The notes beneath the pieces were generated by a model that was given only the letters and a program-made list of their open reading frames with translations, ran no database searches and was not told the origin of the DNA. Made by a program: the position numbers and the translations under genes. From Gimesia sp. (GTDB lineage: Bacteria > Planctomycetota > Planctomycetia > Planctomycetales > Planctomycetaceae), in assembly GCF_040219335.1 (NCBI RefSeq), contig NZ_JAVJSQ010000004.1:558001-622000 (forward strand): a stretch of DNA of 64,000 nucleotides, written 5' to 3'. Numbering within the stretch: the stretch's first letter is position 1; every line of letters starts with the position of its first letter. Positions 18,470 through 27,123 of this stretch are shown here, piece after piece.

Positions 18470-19138
18470 TCAGATCTTGTGAAGTGTTGAAGAAGATTCC
18501 ATAACGGATTCGTTGAATTCCTGTTTCAGATTTTTAACAGCAGCAAGGGAGAACTGCAGGATGTGCTCAATCAGATGCTCTGGATCATAGTGGGCTGCCT
18601 GCTCTTCCGGTCCCAGCATCAGACTGACCATCCCCCCGGAGACTCGATAAAACTGACACTGAGCCGCGATACTGAAAATACATTGCATCCTGCGATAGGG
18701 GGGAATTTCATCCCCCAGCATTTCCAGCAGAATCCCATCAGCAATATTCACAAAAGGACGAAACAGCTCCTGAATCAAATGTCCGCAGGCTTTCGTCGGC
18801 CGCAGGACCTCCCGCATGATCAGGTGATTGCTCCAGGAGAGTTCTCCCGTTCCCAACATACGTCTGACCAGCGTCATAACCCAATCCCGCAATTTTTGTT
18901 CGGCGGATGTCTCGGGGGTCCACTCAGGTAAAGGAGCTCGAGAGACCCCCATCTCTTTGGCCAGGCAGATGACTTCCAGATAAAGCTGTTCCTTGTCACC
19001 AAAATAGTAATTGACGCTCGCTACGTTGACGTCTGCTTTCTGACAGATTTCGCGCACCGTTGCCTTCTCGAAGCCTTTTTCCGAAAAAACAGGCCCCGCA
19101 GCTTCCAGCAAACGGTTTCGCACATCAACAGACGACAT
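18470..19138 (-). CDS. TetR-family repressor, CecR/YbiH-like
   Basis: A 222-residue TetR-family regulator. The N-terminal helix-turn-helix reads GFEKATVREICQKADVNVASVNYYFGDKEQLYLEVI. The C-terminal ligand domain has WSNHLIMREVLRPTKACGHLI, which matches the REm..PT pattern of the CecR/CerR subgroup; E. coli CecR also controls export genes. It sits directly upstream of the adaptor and pump genes and is co-oriented with them. Its promoter contains a perfect 16-bp palindrome in the spacer, which fits autorepression. An inducer cannot be deduced. Confidence 0.92.
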   Translation of the reverse strand: MSSVDVRNRLLEAAGPVFSEKGFEKATVREICQKADVNVASVNYYFGDKEQLYLEVICLAKEMGVSRAPLPEWTPETSAEQKLRDWVMTLVRRMLGTGELSWSNHLIMREVLRPTKACGHLIQELFRPFVNIADGILLEMLGDEIPPYRRMQCIFSIAAQCQFYRVSGGMVSLMLGPEEQAAHYDPEHLIEHILQFSLAAVKNLKQEFNESVMESSSTLHKI

Positions 19139-19418
19139 AAATTCCTGACTCCTGCACGTTTCTAGCGCTGTTTAATGAGTTTGACAATCAGGCAACAGGT
19201 ACTATCAGGGAGAACCCGTAAAAAACCCGTTTCAAACAATTGTATTAAACACGTGTTTAAAATCAATCGGAATCTGCCCCAGGAATCATCAATCATCATA
19301 ATACGATGATATAATTACACTTAAGAATAATTAGTCTGAGAGAGAGAATTGAAAGACTGCGACAGTTACTTCGTAAACCAACAGCAGATCTTCGCAGAAA
19401 AAGAAATGCGAACCAATT
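19139..19418. other. Intergenic region upstream of tetR
   Basis: Between tetR (minus, starts 19138) and the end of the unknown gene at 19419 (minus). The part at 19239-19266 is the tetR promoter/operator. TGTTTAA at 19169-19175 repeats one operator half. I see no gene in the remainder, which is AT-rich. Confidence 0.5.
19239..19266 (-). promoter_or_regulatory. tetR promoter with palindromic operator filling the spacer
   Basis: On the minus strand TTGATT (19266-19261) and TACAAT (19244-19239) flank TTAAACACGTGTTTAA (19260-19245). The palindrome is perfect over 16 bp and exactly fills the spacer, so a bound TetR dimer would block RNA polymerase. The predicted start is near 19232, leaving a leader of about 94 nt before the tetR ATG. 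Confidence 0.75.
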
Positions 19419-19850
19419 TCAACCTGTTAAACGCTCCTGACCTTCGTCACGAAAACGGAACCGCTGAAATCCACTCTCATCGAGCCGCTCGCGAAGCAGT
19501 TCTTTCCAGAGTCTTTCCGGGAGGCCATTCAGGATGCCATACAGGATCATCCCGATCGTAAGACAGGAGACTTCGACTACTCGCATGGGAAGCGAGAACT
19601 GTTTTAAATCAGCGAAAATCTCTTCGGTGCTGCAGTATTCGCCAAATTTCTGATCACGGTACATAAACTCTACGCCCGAGAAATCCTTGCTCCATTCATA
19701 ATCGAAAGGGCCGAATTCCCGCCTGCGGTGGAGAACCCAGAACCGGGTCCCATCAAAGCGTATACCGTGTGTTCCTCGCAAAACGTCCATCCTGTCATTG
19801 TTCTGGAAATGCTGAGCTCCATTGTAGAGTGAACCCGAACTACCAGTCAT
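19419..19850 (-). CDS. Unrecognised protein with one hydrophobic segment
   Basis: I do not recognise this 143-residue protein. The first half is soluble and rich in aromatic and charged residues (GIRFDGTRFWVLHRRREFGPFDYEWSKDFSGVEF, listed in parts: HRRREFGPFDYEW, KDFSGVEFMYRDQKFGEYC). A hydrophobic stretch follows at about residues 88-110 (VEVSCLTIGMILYGILNGL), then a charged tail. The balanced composition and lack of rival frames argue for a real gene. ATG 19850 is preferred to TTG 19853. It is divergent from the CCA-adding enzyme gene, 231 bp away, and upstream of the tetR promoter region. Confidence 0.65.
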   Translation of the reverse strand: MTGSSGSLYNGAQHFQNNDRMDVLRGTHGIRFDGTRFWVLHRRREFGPFDYEWSKDFSGVEFMYRDQKFGEYCSTEEIFADLKQFSLPMRVVEVSCLTIGMILYGILNGLPERLWKELLRERLDESGFQRFRFRDEGQERLTG

Positions 19851-20081
19851 CAAGAAATAAATGGCTACACATCATACGACATTTCTCCCTGTTTGCGAAG
19901 TCCGTTTCTGAACCTCGACACGGTTTTCCCTGTCCTGAAATCCACGCTTTTCCTGATGAATTTGCCATCACCGAAACCGCCCGATTAAAAAAACGCCAGC
20001 ATAAGTCGATATCTGAACAGAACTTGCTATGATCGTATCGACGACAGTCCCAGATCGATTCCCTAAGACACTTTCAGTCTC

Positions 20082-21353
20082 ATGAAACACACAGAACCCT
20101 ATCAGGCAGCAGTCGAAATTGTACAGAAACTCAGAGACGCCGGCTTTCAGGCACTCTGGGCCGGGGGCTGCGTGCGGGATCTGCTGCTCGGCAAAGAGCC
20201 CAAAGATTACGATGTCGCCACGAATGCCCTGCCCGAGGAAGTGCGTCATCTGTTTGGAAAACGTCGAACCCTGGCCGTCGGTGCCAGCTTCGGTGTGATC
20301 ATCGTTCGCGGCCACCAGCCGGACTGCGATGTCGAGGTCGCGACATTCCGCACCGAAGGCCCTTACCTGGATGGTCGCCGGCCGGAACATGTCCACTTCA
20401 CCACAGCCGAAGAAGACGCCCAGCGCCGTGACTTCACAATCAACGGCATGTTCTATGACCCGATCAACGATTCCATCTTCGACTATGTCGGCGGAAAAAC
20501 GGATCTGCAGCAGCATATCATTCGCGCCATCGGGAACCCCCTGGAACGGATGCAGGAAGATAAACTGCGTCTGCTGCGTGCGATCCGCTTCACTGCCACT
20601 CTGCGTTTTAGCCTGGATGAAACTACGTTTCATGCGATTCAGACTATGGCTCAGGAAATCACCGTTGTCAGCCCGGAACGCATCGCGGAAGAAATGCGAA
20701 AAATGCTGGTTCACCCGAACCGCGAATATGCAATGGAACTGGCCTGCACAGCCGGTCTGCTCACACCTGTGATCCCGGAACTGGCGCCTCTGTGGGAATC
20801 TGAGCCTAACCAGCCACTCTGGCAACAGACCCTCAAACGGCTGGAATTCCTGCAGTCAACGCATTTTGAACCAGCGTTCGCCGCCCTGCTGCTCGACCTG
20901 CCTGCCACCGATGATCAGCAACGGCTGAATACCGTGTATGAGGTCTGTAAACAGCTCCGCTTTTCCAACCATGAACTCAATCTGGTGCATTGGCTGATTG
21001 AACACCGGGACAACCTGCAGGGAGCCTCTGCATTCCCTCTCTCCCGGCTGAAACGCCTGCTGGCACATCCGAACTTCCCTTACCTGCTGGAACTGGCCGA
21101 AGCAGACCTGCGTTCCCGGAATCAGTCGCTGGCAGACCTTGAATTTTGCCGAGAGTATCGTGATCATACCCCCATTGAGGTCTTGAATCCCCCGCCACTG
21201 CTTACGGGCAATGATCTGATCGCTTCCGGCATCAAATCGGGCCCGCAGTTCAAAGAACTCTTAACTCAAATTCAGGATGCCCAGTTGGAAGAGCGCATCC
21301 AGAACCAGGCGGAAGCATTTGCCCTGCTGAATCAGTTGATCAATCAGAAATAA
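20082..21353 (+). CDS. CCA-adding tRNA nucleotidyltransferase / poly(A) polymerase family
   Basis: A class II nucleotidyltransferase of 423 residues. The catalytic head has LWAGGCVRDLLLGKEPKDYDVAT (Gly-Gly followed by the DYD metal pair), DVEVATFRTEG, RRDFTINGMFYD and ERMQEDKLRLLRAIRFTATL, as in enzymes that add or repair the 3' CCA of tRNA or add poly(A). No HD phosphohydrolase domain is visible in the C-terminal half, which is helical. I favour CCA addition; A-only addition cannot be excluded by eye. The oxidoreductase gene follows 29 bp later on the same strand. Confidence 0.9.
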   Translation: MKHTEPYQAAVEIVQKLRDAGFQALWAGGCVRDLLLGKEPKDYDVATNALPEEVRHLFGKRRTLAVGASFGVIIVRGHQPDCDVEVATFRTEGPYLDGRRPEHVHFTTAEEDAQRRDFTINGMFYDPINDSIFDYVGGKTDLQQHIIRAIGNPLERMQEDKLRLLRAIRFTATLRFSLDETTFHAIQTMAQEITVVSPERIAEEMRKMLVHPNREYAMELACTAGLLTPVIPELAPLWESEPNQPLWQQTLKRLEFLQSTHFEPAFAALLLDLPATDDQQRLNTVYEVCKQLRFSNHELNLVHWLIEHRDNLQGASAFPLSRLKRLLAHPNFPYLLELAEADLRSRNQSLADLEFCREYRDHTPIEVLNPPPLLTGNDLIASGIKSGPQFKELLTQIQDAQLEERIQNQAEAFALLNQLINQK

Positions 21354-21382
21354 TCATTCTCCCCCCCTGAAAAGGCTTTCTC

Positions 21383-22486
21383 ATGACAGATAAAGTTCGC
21401 ATTGGAATCATCGGAGCCGGCGCCGTCTCCGACTACCACCACGTCCCCGGCATCAATCTTGATCCCCGTGCAGAACTGGTCTCGATCTGTGACCCCAATT
21501 CAGAACTGCTGGCCCAGCGTCAAAGCGACTGGGGCAAAACCAAAGCGACCACAAACTTCCAGGAAATGGCTGATGATCCCGATGTCGACGCCGTGATCAT
21601 CGCGACTCCCAACTTCACACACCACGAAATCGCCCTCGCCTGTATTAACGGAGGCAAACACGTTATGTGTGAAAAACCGCTCGGATTGAATTACACGGAA
21701 TCGGCAGAAATGTATCGAGCCGCCCGTGATGCCAACGTTCGCCACATGACCGCTTTCACCTACCGCTTCGCCCCCTCGATGCGGTATGTGAAGCATCTGG
21801 TCGAATCTGGAGCCCTCGGCGTGCCGCGCCACTTCCGCAGCCAGCGTTTTCTGGACTGGCCCGAGTCCAGTTGGGGTTGGCGTCAGAGCAAGAAACTCGC
21901 TGGTGCCGGCGACCTGTTCGACATGACCATTCACCGCATTGACTTCGCCCAGGACCTGCTCGGACCGATTAAAAGCATCTGTGGTGCCGTCGCGCAGTTT
22001 GTTCCCCGCGACAAAACCGCCGAGGGACAACCCTGTGAACCTTCTGAAGTAGACGACTGGTCTTCACTGATCGGGCAGTTTGAAAACGGTGCCGTCGGGG
22101 TCTGGGAAGGCAGCACCCTGATGAAAGGCTACCACAACGATGGCTTCGGATATGAATGGGCTGAAGTCAACGGTTCGGAAGGCTCAGCCGCCTATCAGCT
22201 GACCGATCCCAACAACATCCTCATCGGCAAACCGGGGCAGACAATGGAAAAACTGCCCGTCCCCGAGGAATATCTGGTTATCGAAGGCAGCCCCCGTGAT
22301 CCCCACGCCGGCGTCCCCAGCACCGTGTTCCGCTACGACCTGGTCTACGAATTCGTGTCGGCCATCGTAGAAAAACGCGACGCGATTCCCGGTTTCGACC
22401 ATGGTGCCTCTGCCCAGCTCATCGCTGACTCCGTGCTGGAATCATTTGATAAGCGGACCTGGATCGACATCAACTGCGATCTCTGA
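21383..22486 (+). CDS. Gfo/Idh/MocA-family oxidoreductase
   Basis: A 367-residue NAD(P)-dependent sugar-type oxidoreductase. The N-terminal Rossmann fold starts VRIGIIGAGAVSDYHHVPG, with AVIIATPNFTHHEIALACINGGKHVMCEKPLGLNY containing the family EKP lysine. A C-terminal substrate domain follows (GDLFDMTIHRIDFAQDLLG). There is no Tat or Sec signal, so it acts in the cytoplasm; many planctomycete paralogues are exported. The substrate, probably a sugar or polyol, is unknown. It may be co-transcribed with the CCA enzyme gene, 29 bp upstream. Confidence 0.93.
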   Translation: MTDKVRIGIIGAGAVSDYHHVPGINLDPRAELVSICDPNSELLAQRQSDWGKTKATTNFQEMADDPDVDAVIIATPNFTHHEIALACINGGKHVMCEKPLGLNYTESAEMYRAARDANVRHMTAFTYRFAPSMRYVKHLVESGALGVPRHFRSQRFLDWPESSWGWRQSKKLAGAGDLFDMTIHRIDFAQDLLGPIKSICGAVAQFVPRDKTAEGQPCEPSEVDDWSSLIGQFENGAVGVWEGSTLMKGYHNDGFGYEWAEVNGSEGSAAYQLTDPNNILIGKPGQTMEKLPVPEEYLVIEGSPRDPHAGVPSTVFRYDLVYEFVSAIVEKRDAIPGFDHGASAQLIADSVLESFDKRTWIDINCDL

Positions 22487-22488
22487 TC

Positions 22489-23586
22489 TCAGAATGTCAG
22501 CTGGTAGCGTAACATCGCGGTGGGAGAAGGATCATAATTGCCAATGTTTGACTCGTATTCCAGACTGCGGCTGAAGACCAGGCCAACTTCCAATTGACTG
22601 ATCTTTCCGTTGGTATGTTTGGTTTCCAGGCCACCAATCAGGCGTAAATCGCTGTACGTCACTACGTCATCGACCCCGCCGGGACTGCGTCGGATAGCCC
22701 AGGAACCGCCACCGAACTCACCGGCGACATAGGCCCAGCGTTCCAGATGCTCGTCTTTCTCAAGTCGATAGGTAAACTTCGGCTTGGGAAAGATCAGTTC
22801 CAGACGAGAGCCTTCACTGAACCACATGATCATACCAGCAGCCGGGAGCATCATGATGTCTTCACGATCCAGATAGACCACCCCCATCACAAACTGCTTG
22901 GCACGAGAATGGACATAGTACGCCAGCCCCTTACCCGTGATTCGCAGCGAATCGGAAGTCACATTCTTGAAATCACTATACACCCCGGGAGCGACCTCCA
23001 ACTCGTAGGACCACTTCTCATTGACCTTGTTGAACCAACGGAAGGAAACCGAAGTATCATATACCCGCGCCGGTAGATCAGTCCGCTCGGGACCGTCCAG
23101 GTAGTGCACACCGAACCGGGGTGTAATCGTAAACCCCTCCAGCCGCGGAAGATCGACCGTCTCTGAAAGATACAAAGTGAATATTCCCAGGTTATCGTCG
23201 TTTCCGGGCAACCAGGTTACCGAACCGGTTGCGCTCTTATGGGCCAGCATGGGGACAAAGGTTTCACAATCAACGCACTCTTCATCGGTTGCCCCCCAGA
23301 CCTGATCCTCTTTTAACAGCTGGGGAGGAATCCCCAAAGCTGCCTTGGATTCGGCATCCAGTACATCGGGAATCTGAGGAGACTGGCTGGTCTGTTGAAT
23401 CTGACTCTCATCACGGGGCATAAAAATCGTCTGATGTCGTTGAGGCAACGGTGAATACTCAGATCCATCCGGATCGTCAAAGATTGTCTTCCGGTTCTGC
23501 GCAGAACAGGAATCGATCGCCCCCCAGAACAGGAACGCACCGAGGGCCAGCATCAGTACTACAGTCCGGTAAGACTGAATGAGCAT
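22489..23586 (-). CDS. Secreted protein, probable outer-membrane beta-barrel
   Basis: I do not recognise a named family. The 365-residue protein has a signal peptide at residues 1-30 (LMLALGAFLFWGAIDSCSA), a proline- and charge-rich linker to about residue 130, then many alternating strands with aromatic girdles (FTITPRFGVHYLDGPERT, WSYELEVAPGVYSDF, GLAYYVHSRAKQFVMGVVYL, LEVGLVFSRSLEYES). It ends in LRYQLTF, a terminal Phe as in outer-membrane beta-barrels. No enzyme motif is seen. It converges on the oxidoreductase gene with 2 bp between stops. Confidence 0.75.
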   Translation of the reverse strand: MLIQSYRTVVLMLALGAFLFWGAIDSCSAQNRKTIFDDPDGSEYSPLPQRHQTIFMPRDESQIQQTSQSPQIPDVLDAESKAALGIPPQLLKEDQVWGATDEECVDCETFVPMLAHKSATGSVTWLPGNDDNLGIFTLYLSETVDLPRLEGFTITPRFGVHYLDGPERTDLPARVYDTSVSFRWFNKVNEKWSYELEVAPGVYSDFKNVTSDSLRITGKGLAYYVHSRAKQFVMGVVYLDREDIMMLPAAGMIMWFSEGSRLELIFPKPKFTYRLEKDEHLERWAYVAGEFGGGSWAIRRSPGGVDDVVTYSDLRLIGGLETKHTNGKISQLEVGLVFSRSLEYESNIGNYDPSPTAMLRYQLTF

Positions 23587-23897
23587 GAGAATTATCCCAA
23601 TTGTTTACTATAGAGAGAGTTATAGAAATTCTGCGTGCAGCCCGAGTTGCAGAAAGACGAGCAGATACGGAAGCAAATTGATATGAGGTTGGAGAGGTAG
23701 AGAGATGTAAGTATGCAATATCAAGGTTGGTACTCCGGGTCAACCCGAATCTTGAGAGCCGGCTTCTCTCAAAATCTATCAGAAAATGCTGCTCTCTGAT
23801 CGTTGCCCCTTACTGTCATAGATGTTAGAATCAAATTCTTCACATTGAATATATACATTAGAACATATCAATTTCACTTAACAGGAACCAGAGAGAC
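23587..23897. other. Divergent intergenic region before the DUF6800-like gene
   Basis: This stretch separates the outer-membrane protein gene (minus) and the small basic protein gene (plus). A candidate plus-strand promoter is listed separately. No further gene is seen. Confidence 0.45.
23803..23831 (+). promoter_or_regulatory. Candidate sigma-70 promoter of the DUF6800-like gene
   Basis: TTGCCC (23803-23808) is followed after 17 nt by TAGAAT (23826-23831). The predicted start near 23838 gives a leader of about 60 nt. The -10 element is good, the -35 element moderate. Confidence 0.5.
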
Positions 23898-24068
23898 ATG
23901 GGACGTGTTCAAAAAGGGCGTGAGTTAGCTCAACGTCGTAGCCGGAAAGCCAAACTGAAGAAACTCCGGGACAAGTTCGAGAAAGCCAAAGACGCTTCTG
24001 AAAAAGAACAGATCAAAGAGAAAGTACGCAAAATCAGCCCCTTTGCGGTTCTCGAAGAATCTGCCTGA
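23898..24068 (+). CDS. Small basic DUF6800-like protein
   Basis: A 56-residue, very basic protein that starts MGRVQKGRELAQRRSRKAKL, continues with a charged helix (KLRDKFEKAKDASEKEQIKE), and ends KVRKISPFAVLEESA. This pattern (MGR, RELxxRRxRKxKLxKL, KxRKISPF) matches what I recall of DUF6800, a small planctomycete family without known function. The charge and helical pattern suggest nucleic-acid or ribosome binding; that is inference. It is preceded by AGAGAGA close to the ATG and followed at once by an intrinsic terminator, so it is probably a single-gene transcript. Confidence 0.85.
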   Translation: MGRVQKGRELAQRRSRKAKLKKLRDKFEKAKDASEKEQIKEKVRKISPFAVLEESA

Positions 24069-24106
24069 ACCCGCTGCTTCAGCGACTAGAAACAGAGTGA
24101 AAACAT

Positions 24107-24141
24107 GACGCTGACTCAAGCAGTAGTGAGCGTCTTTTTTT
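24107..24141 (+). terminator. Intrinsic terminator of the DUF6800-like gene
   Basis: GACGCT (24107-24112) pairs with AGCGTC (24128-24133), extended by an ACT/AGT pairing after one mismatch, and is followed by eight T residues (24134-24141). It lies 39 bp after the stop codon. Confidence 0.8.
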
Positions 24142-24167
24142 CATGCGCACTCTCCGATGTCACAGCA

Positions 24168-24209
24168 TAAAAAAAGAACAGCCCCAGGCATTTCGCCTGG
24201 GGCTGTTCT
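24168..24209 (-). terminator. Strong intrinsic terminator of clpB
   Basis: AGAACAGCCCCAGGC (24175-24189) and its exact complement (24195-24209) form a 15-bp stem with a 5-nt loop. Read on the minus strand the stem is followed by a run of seven T, 21 bp past the clpB stop. Confidence 0.92.
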
Positions 24210-24230
24210 CGTTTCAATTCCGGCTTAGAT

Positions 24231-26846
24231 TCATCGTTCTGAGAACAGAAACAACCCTTCGTGAGCGTCGACATAAATTGTCGCCCCCTCCGTAAAATCG
24301 CCGGAGAGCAACTTGTTCGCCAGCTCATTCTGGATGTGCTGTTGAATCGTCCGCTTCAAAGGCCGAGCACCATACACAGGATCATACCCTTCTTCCGCCA
24401 GCAGATCCTTCGCTTCAGTTGAGACTTCCAGCGTATAGCCGTTGGCCTCCACCAGCCGAGAGAGATGCTTGAGCTGCAGGTCCACGATCTGACGGATCTC
24501 CTCTTTCCCCAGCGGATGAAATACGATCACCTCATCGATCCGGTTCAGGAACTCAGGCAGAAACTCACGCTGCAGGGCATCCATCACACGATTATGAATC
24601 AGTTCCTCGTCTTCTTTGCCTGACAAATCCATGATTGTCTGGCTGCCGATGTTGGAAGTCATCACCACAATCGTGTTTGAGAAATCAACAGTCCGCCCGT
24701 GGCTATCCGTCAGACGACCGTCGTCCAGCAACTGCAGGAGTATGTTAAATACATCCCGGTGTGCCTTTTCAACCTCGTCCAGCAGGACCACCGAATACGG
24801 CTGCCGCCTGACCGCCTCGGTCAACCGCCCTCCCTCTTCGTATCCGACATAACCGGGAGGGGCACCAATCAGACGAGCCACAGAATGCTTCTCCATGAAT
24901 TCACTCATGTCGATACGGATCATGCTGCGTTCATCGTCAAACAGAAAACTGGCCAATGCTTTACAAAGTTCCGTTTTCCCCACGCCGGTCGGTCCCAGGA
25001 ACATGAATGAACCAATGGGGCGATTCTGATCCTGCAGACCAGATCGGGAACGACGAACCGCGTTAGAAACCGCTTCGACAGCTTCACTCTGGTTAATCAT
25101 TCGTTTATGAATTTCGTCTTCCATCCGCAACAGCTTATCGCGCTCGCCTTGCAGCATCTTCGATACCGGAATTCCGGTCCACATGCTGATGACCTTGGCA
25201 ATGTCTTCCGAAGTCACCTCTTCACGGAGAAGTCGCTCACCGGCGTCATCGCCCAGTTCCGCAACACGTGCTTCCATCTCCGTCAGACGCTGCCGGGCCG
25301 CATTCAACTCCTGTTCGGCGTTGTAAGCCTGGGCATAGTCTTCATTGGAATTAGTCTGCTGTGCGCGGTGGAAAGCCTGCTCATAGGCAGTATTCAACCG
25401 ATCAATTTCTTCCTTCAAGGGCTGCAGTCCAGCCAGGGCCTCTTTTTCCGTTTCCCAGCGGGTCTTCAGCGCATTGACACTCTCTTCCCGATCAGCGATA
25501 TGCTTACGCAGTTCGGCCAGACGCTCCTGACTTTCCGGTGAATCTTCCCCAGCCAGCGCAGCCGCTTCGATCTGCATCCGGGTCAGTTGTCGGGTCGCCT
25601 CATCAATTTCAGACGGCATGGAGTCCATCTCCATACGCAACTGACTGGCCGCTTCATCGACCAGGTCGATCGCCTTGTCCGGCAGAAACCGGTCGCTGAT
25701 GTAACGATCAGACAACGTCGCAGCGTTGATTAAAGCATCGTCCATGATCCGCACACCATGGTGCGTTTCGTAGCGTTCCTTCAACCCCCGCAGAATGGAA
25801 ATCGTATCTTCGACCGTTGGCTCCTGAACCATTACCGGCTGGAAACGGCGCTCCAGGGCCGGATCCTTTTCGATGTATTTGCGGTATTCATCAAGGGTTG
25901 TTGCACCAACGCAATGCAGTTCCCCGCGTGCCAGAGCCGGCTTCAACAGGTTAGACGCATCCGCGCCCCCTTCTGCAGCCCCAGCCCCGACAACGGTGTG
26001 TAACTCGTCGATAAACAGAATGATCTCCCCCTTGGCCGACTCAATTTCCTTGAGCACCGCCTTCAGTCGATCTTCAAACTCACCGCGATACTTGGTCCCC
26101 GCGATCAATGCCCCCATATCCAGGGCGATAACGCGTTTGTTCTTGAGATTCTGAGGCACATCGCCCATCACGATCCGATGCGCCAGGCCTTCCACGATCG
26201 CCGTCTTACCAACGCCCGCTTCCCCGATCAGCACCGGATTATTTTTGCGACGACGGGAGAGAATCTGTACCACACGGCGGATTTCCTGATCGCGACCGAT
26301 CACCGGATCGATCTTGCCCTGGCGCGCGAGTTCGACCAGATCCTTCCCGTACTGCTCTAGCGACTGGTACTTTTCTTCCGGACTCTGGTCCGTCACCCGC
26401 TGACCGCCTCGCACCGCTTTGAGAGCCGACAGAACGTCATCTTCTTCGATCCCGTTGAGCTCCAGCAGTCGTTTCGGCTGGTCATCGACCGTGGTGAATG
26501 CCAGCAGCAGATGCTCTGTCGAAACAAAATCATCCTGCATCTGATCAGCACGATCCTGCGCTGCCTGCAAAACCTTCAGCAGCGACTGACCGATGCCAAC
26601 CTGCATCGCTGCCCCCGAAACTTTAGGCAGACGACTGATCTCATCATCCACCATCTTCTGAAGCTGAGACAGATTCGCCCCAATCTTCTGAATCAGAGGT
26701 TTGACTACGCCCTGCTCTTCATCCAGTAACGCCTTCAACAGGTGCAGTGGCTTGATTTCCTGCTGGCCGAAATCCTCTGCGGTCTGCTGGGCTCGTTGCA
26801 CTGCCTCCTGGGCCTTCACAGTCAATTTTTCAAATCGAAATGCCAT
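24231..26846 (-). CDS. clpB: ATP-dependent disaggregase ClpB
   Basis: ClpB (Hsp104 class) rescues aggregated proteins together with DnaK. The 871-residue protein has the N-terminal Clp repeat domain ([35 protein letters not shown]), AAA-1 with [15 protein letters not shown], the long middle coiled-coil domain at about residues 400-530, and AAA-2 with [19 protein letters not shown] and [25 protein letters not shown]. It ends with the Clp D2-small domain; no ClpP-binding loop is expected. dnaK lies 277 bp upstream on the same strand, so the two chaperone partners are adjacent. A strong terminator follows. Confidence 0.97.
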   Translation of the reverse strand: MAFRFEKLTVKAQEAVQRAQQTAEDFGQQEIKPLHLLKALLDEEQGVVKPLIQKIGANLSQLQKMVDDEISRLPKVSGAAMQVGIGQSLLKVLQAAQDRADQMQDDFVSTEHLLLAFTTVDDQPKRLLELNGIEEDDVLSALKAVRGGQRVTDQSPEEKYQSLEQYGKDLVELARQGKIDPVIGRDQEIRRVVQILSRRRKNNPVLIGEAGVGKTAIVEGLAHRIVMGDVPQNLKNKRVIALDMGALIAGTKYRGEFEDRLKAVLKEIESAKGEIILFIDELHTVVGAGAAEGGADASNLLKPALARGELHCVGATTLDEYRKYIEKDPALERRFQPVMVQEPTVEDTISILRGLKERYETHHGVRIMDDALINAATLSDRYISDRFLPDKAIDLVDEAASQLRMEMDSMPSEIDEATRQLTRMQIEAAALAGEDSPESQERLAELRKHIADREESVNALKTRWETEKEALAGLQPLKEEIDRLNTAYEQAFHRAQQTNSNEDYAQAYNAEQELNAARQRLTEMEARVAELGDDAGERLLREEVTSEDIAKVISMWTGIPVSKMLQGERDKLLRMEDEIHKRMINQSEAVEAVSNAVRRSRSGLQDQNRPIGSFMFLGPTGVGKTELCKALASFLFDDERSMIRIDMSEFMEKHSVARLIGAPPGYVGYEEGGRLTEAVRRQPYSVVLLDEVEKAHRDVFNILLQLLDDGRLTDSHGRTVDFSNTIVVMTSNIGSQTIMDLSGKEDEELIHNRVMDALQREFLPEFLNRIDEVIVFHPLGKEEIRQIVDLQLKHLSRLVEANGYTLEVSTEAKDLLAEEGYDPVYGARPLKRTIQQHIQNELANKLLSGDFTEGATIYVDAHEGLFLFSER

Positions 26847-27123
26847 AATGCTTCTCCAATTCTATTTATCATCTGCGCAGCAACTCAACAGCATCGATTA
26901 TCATATCAGAAAATCGGCCGGCAAGCAGTGCCTGCTGAGATACTCAATTTTTTTAAATGTTTTGATCCAGGCCCGGAGAGGTGGGTAATCAGTTGAGCCT
27001 GATCGGAGGTCGGTAAGAATGGTCGATCGCGTTGTTGAAAATACTCTTTTATGGGAGACCGGAGCCCAGCCGGACGGCTGAGCCCCTGTTTCCGTTCTTC
27101 TTTGTCGAAGACTTCAGACTCGA

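Noticed and set aside
19968-20825. 285-codon minus-strand frame
   Set aside because: Antisense to the CCA-adding enzyme gene, with a Phe/Gln/Asp-rich composition typical of shadow frames.
24107-24209. Two adjacent hairpins taken as one bidirectional terminator or a repeat element
   Set aside because: Each hairpin has its own T-run in the proper direction, one for the DUF6800-like gene and one for clpB, so ordinary termination explains both.
26925-26937. Sigma-54-like GGCACTGCTTGC on the minus strand upstream of clpB
   Set aside because: The spacing between GG and GC is 8, not 10 nt, which sigma-54 does not accept.
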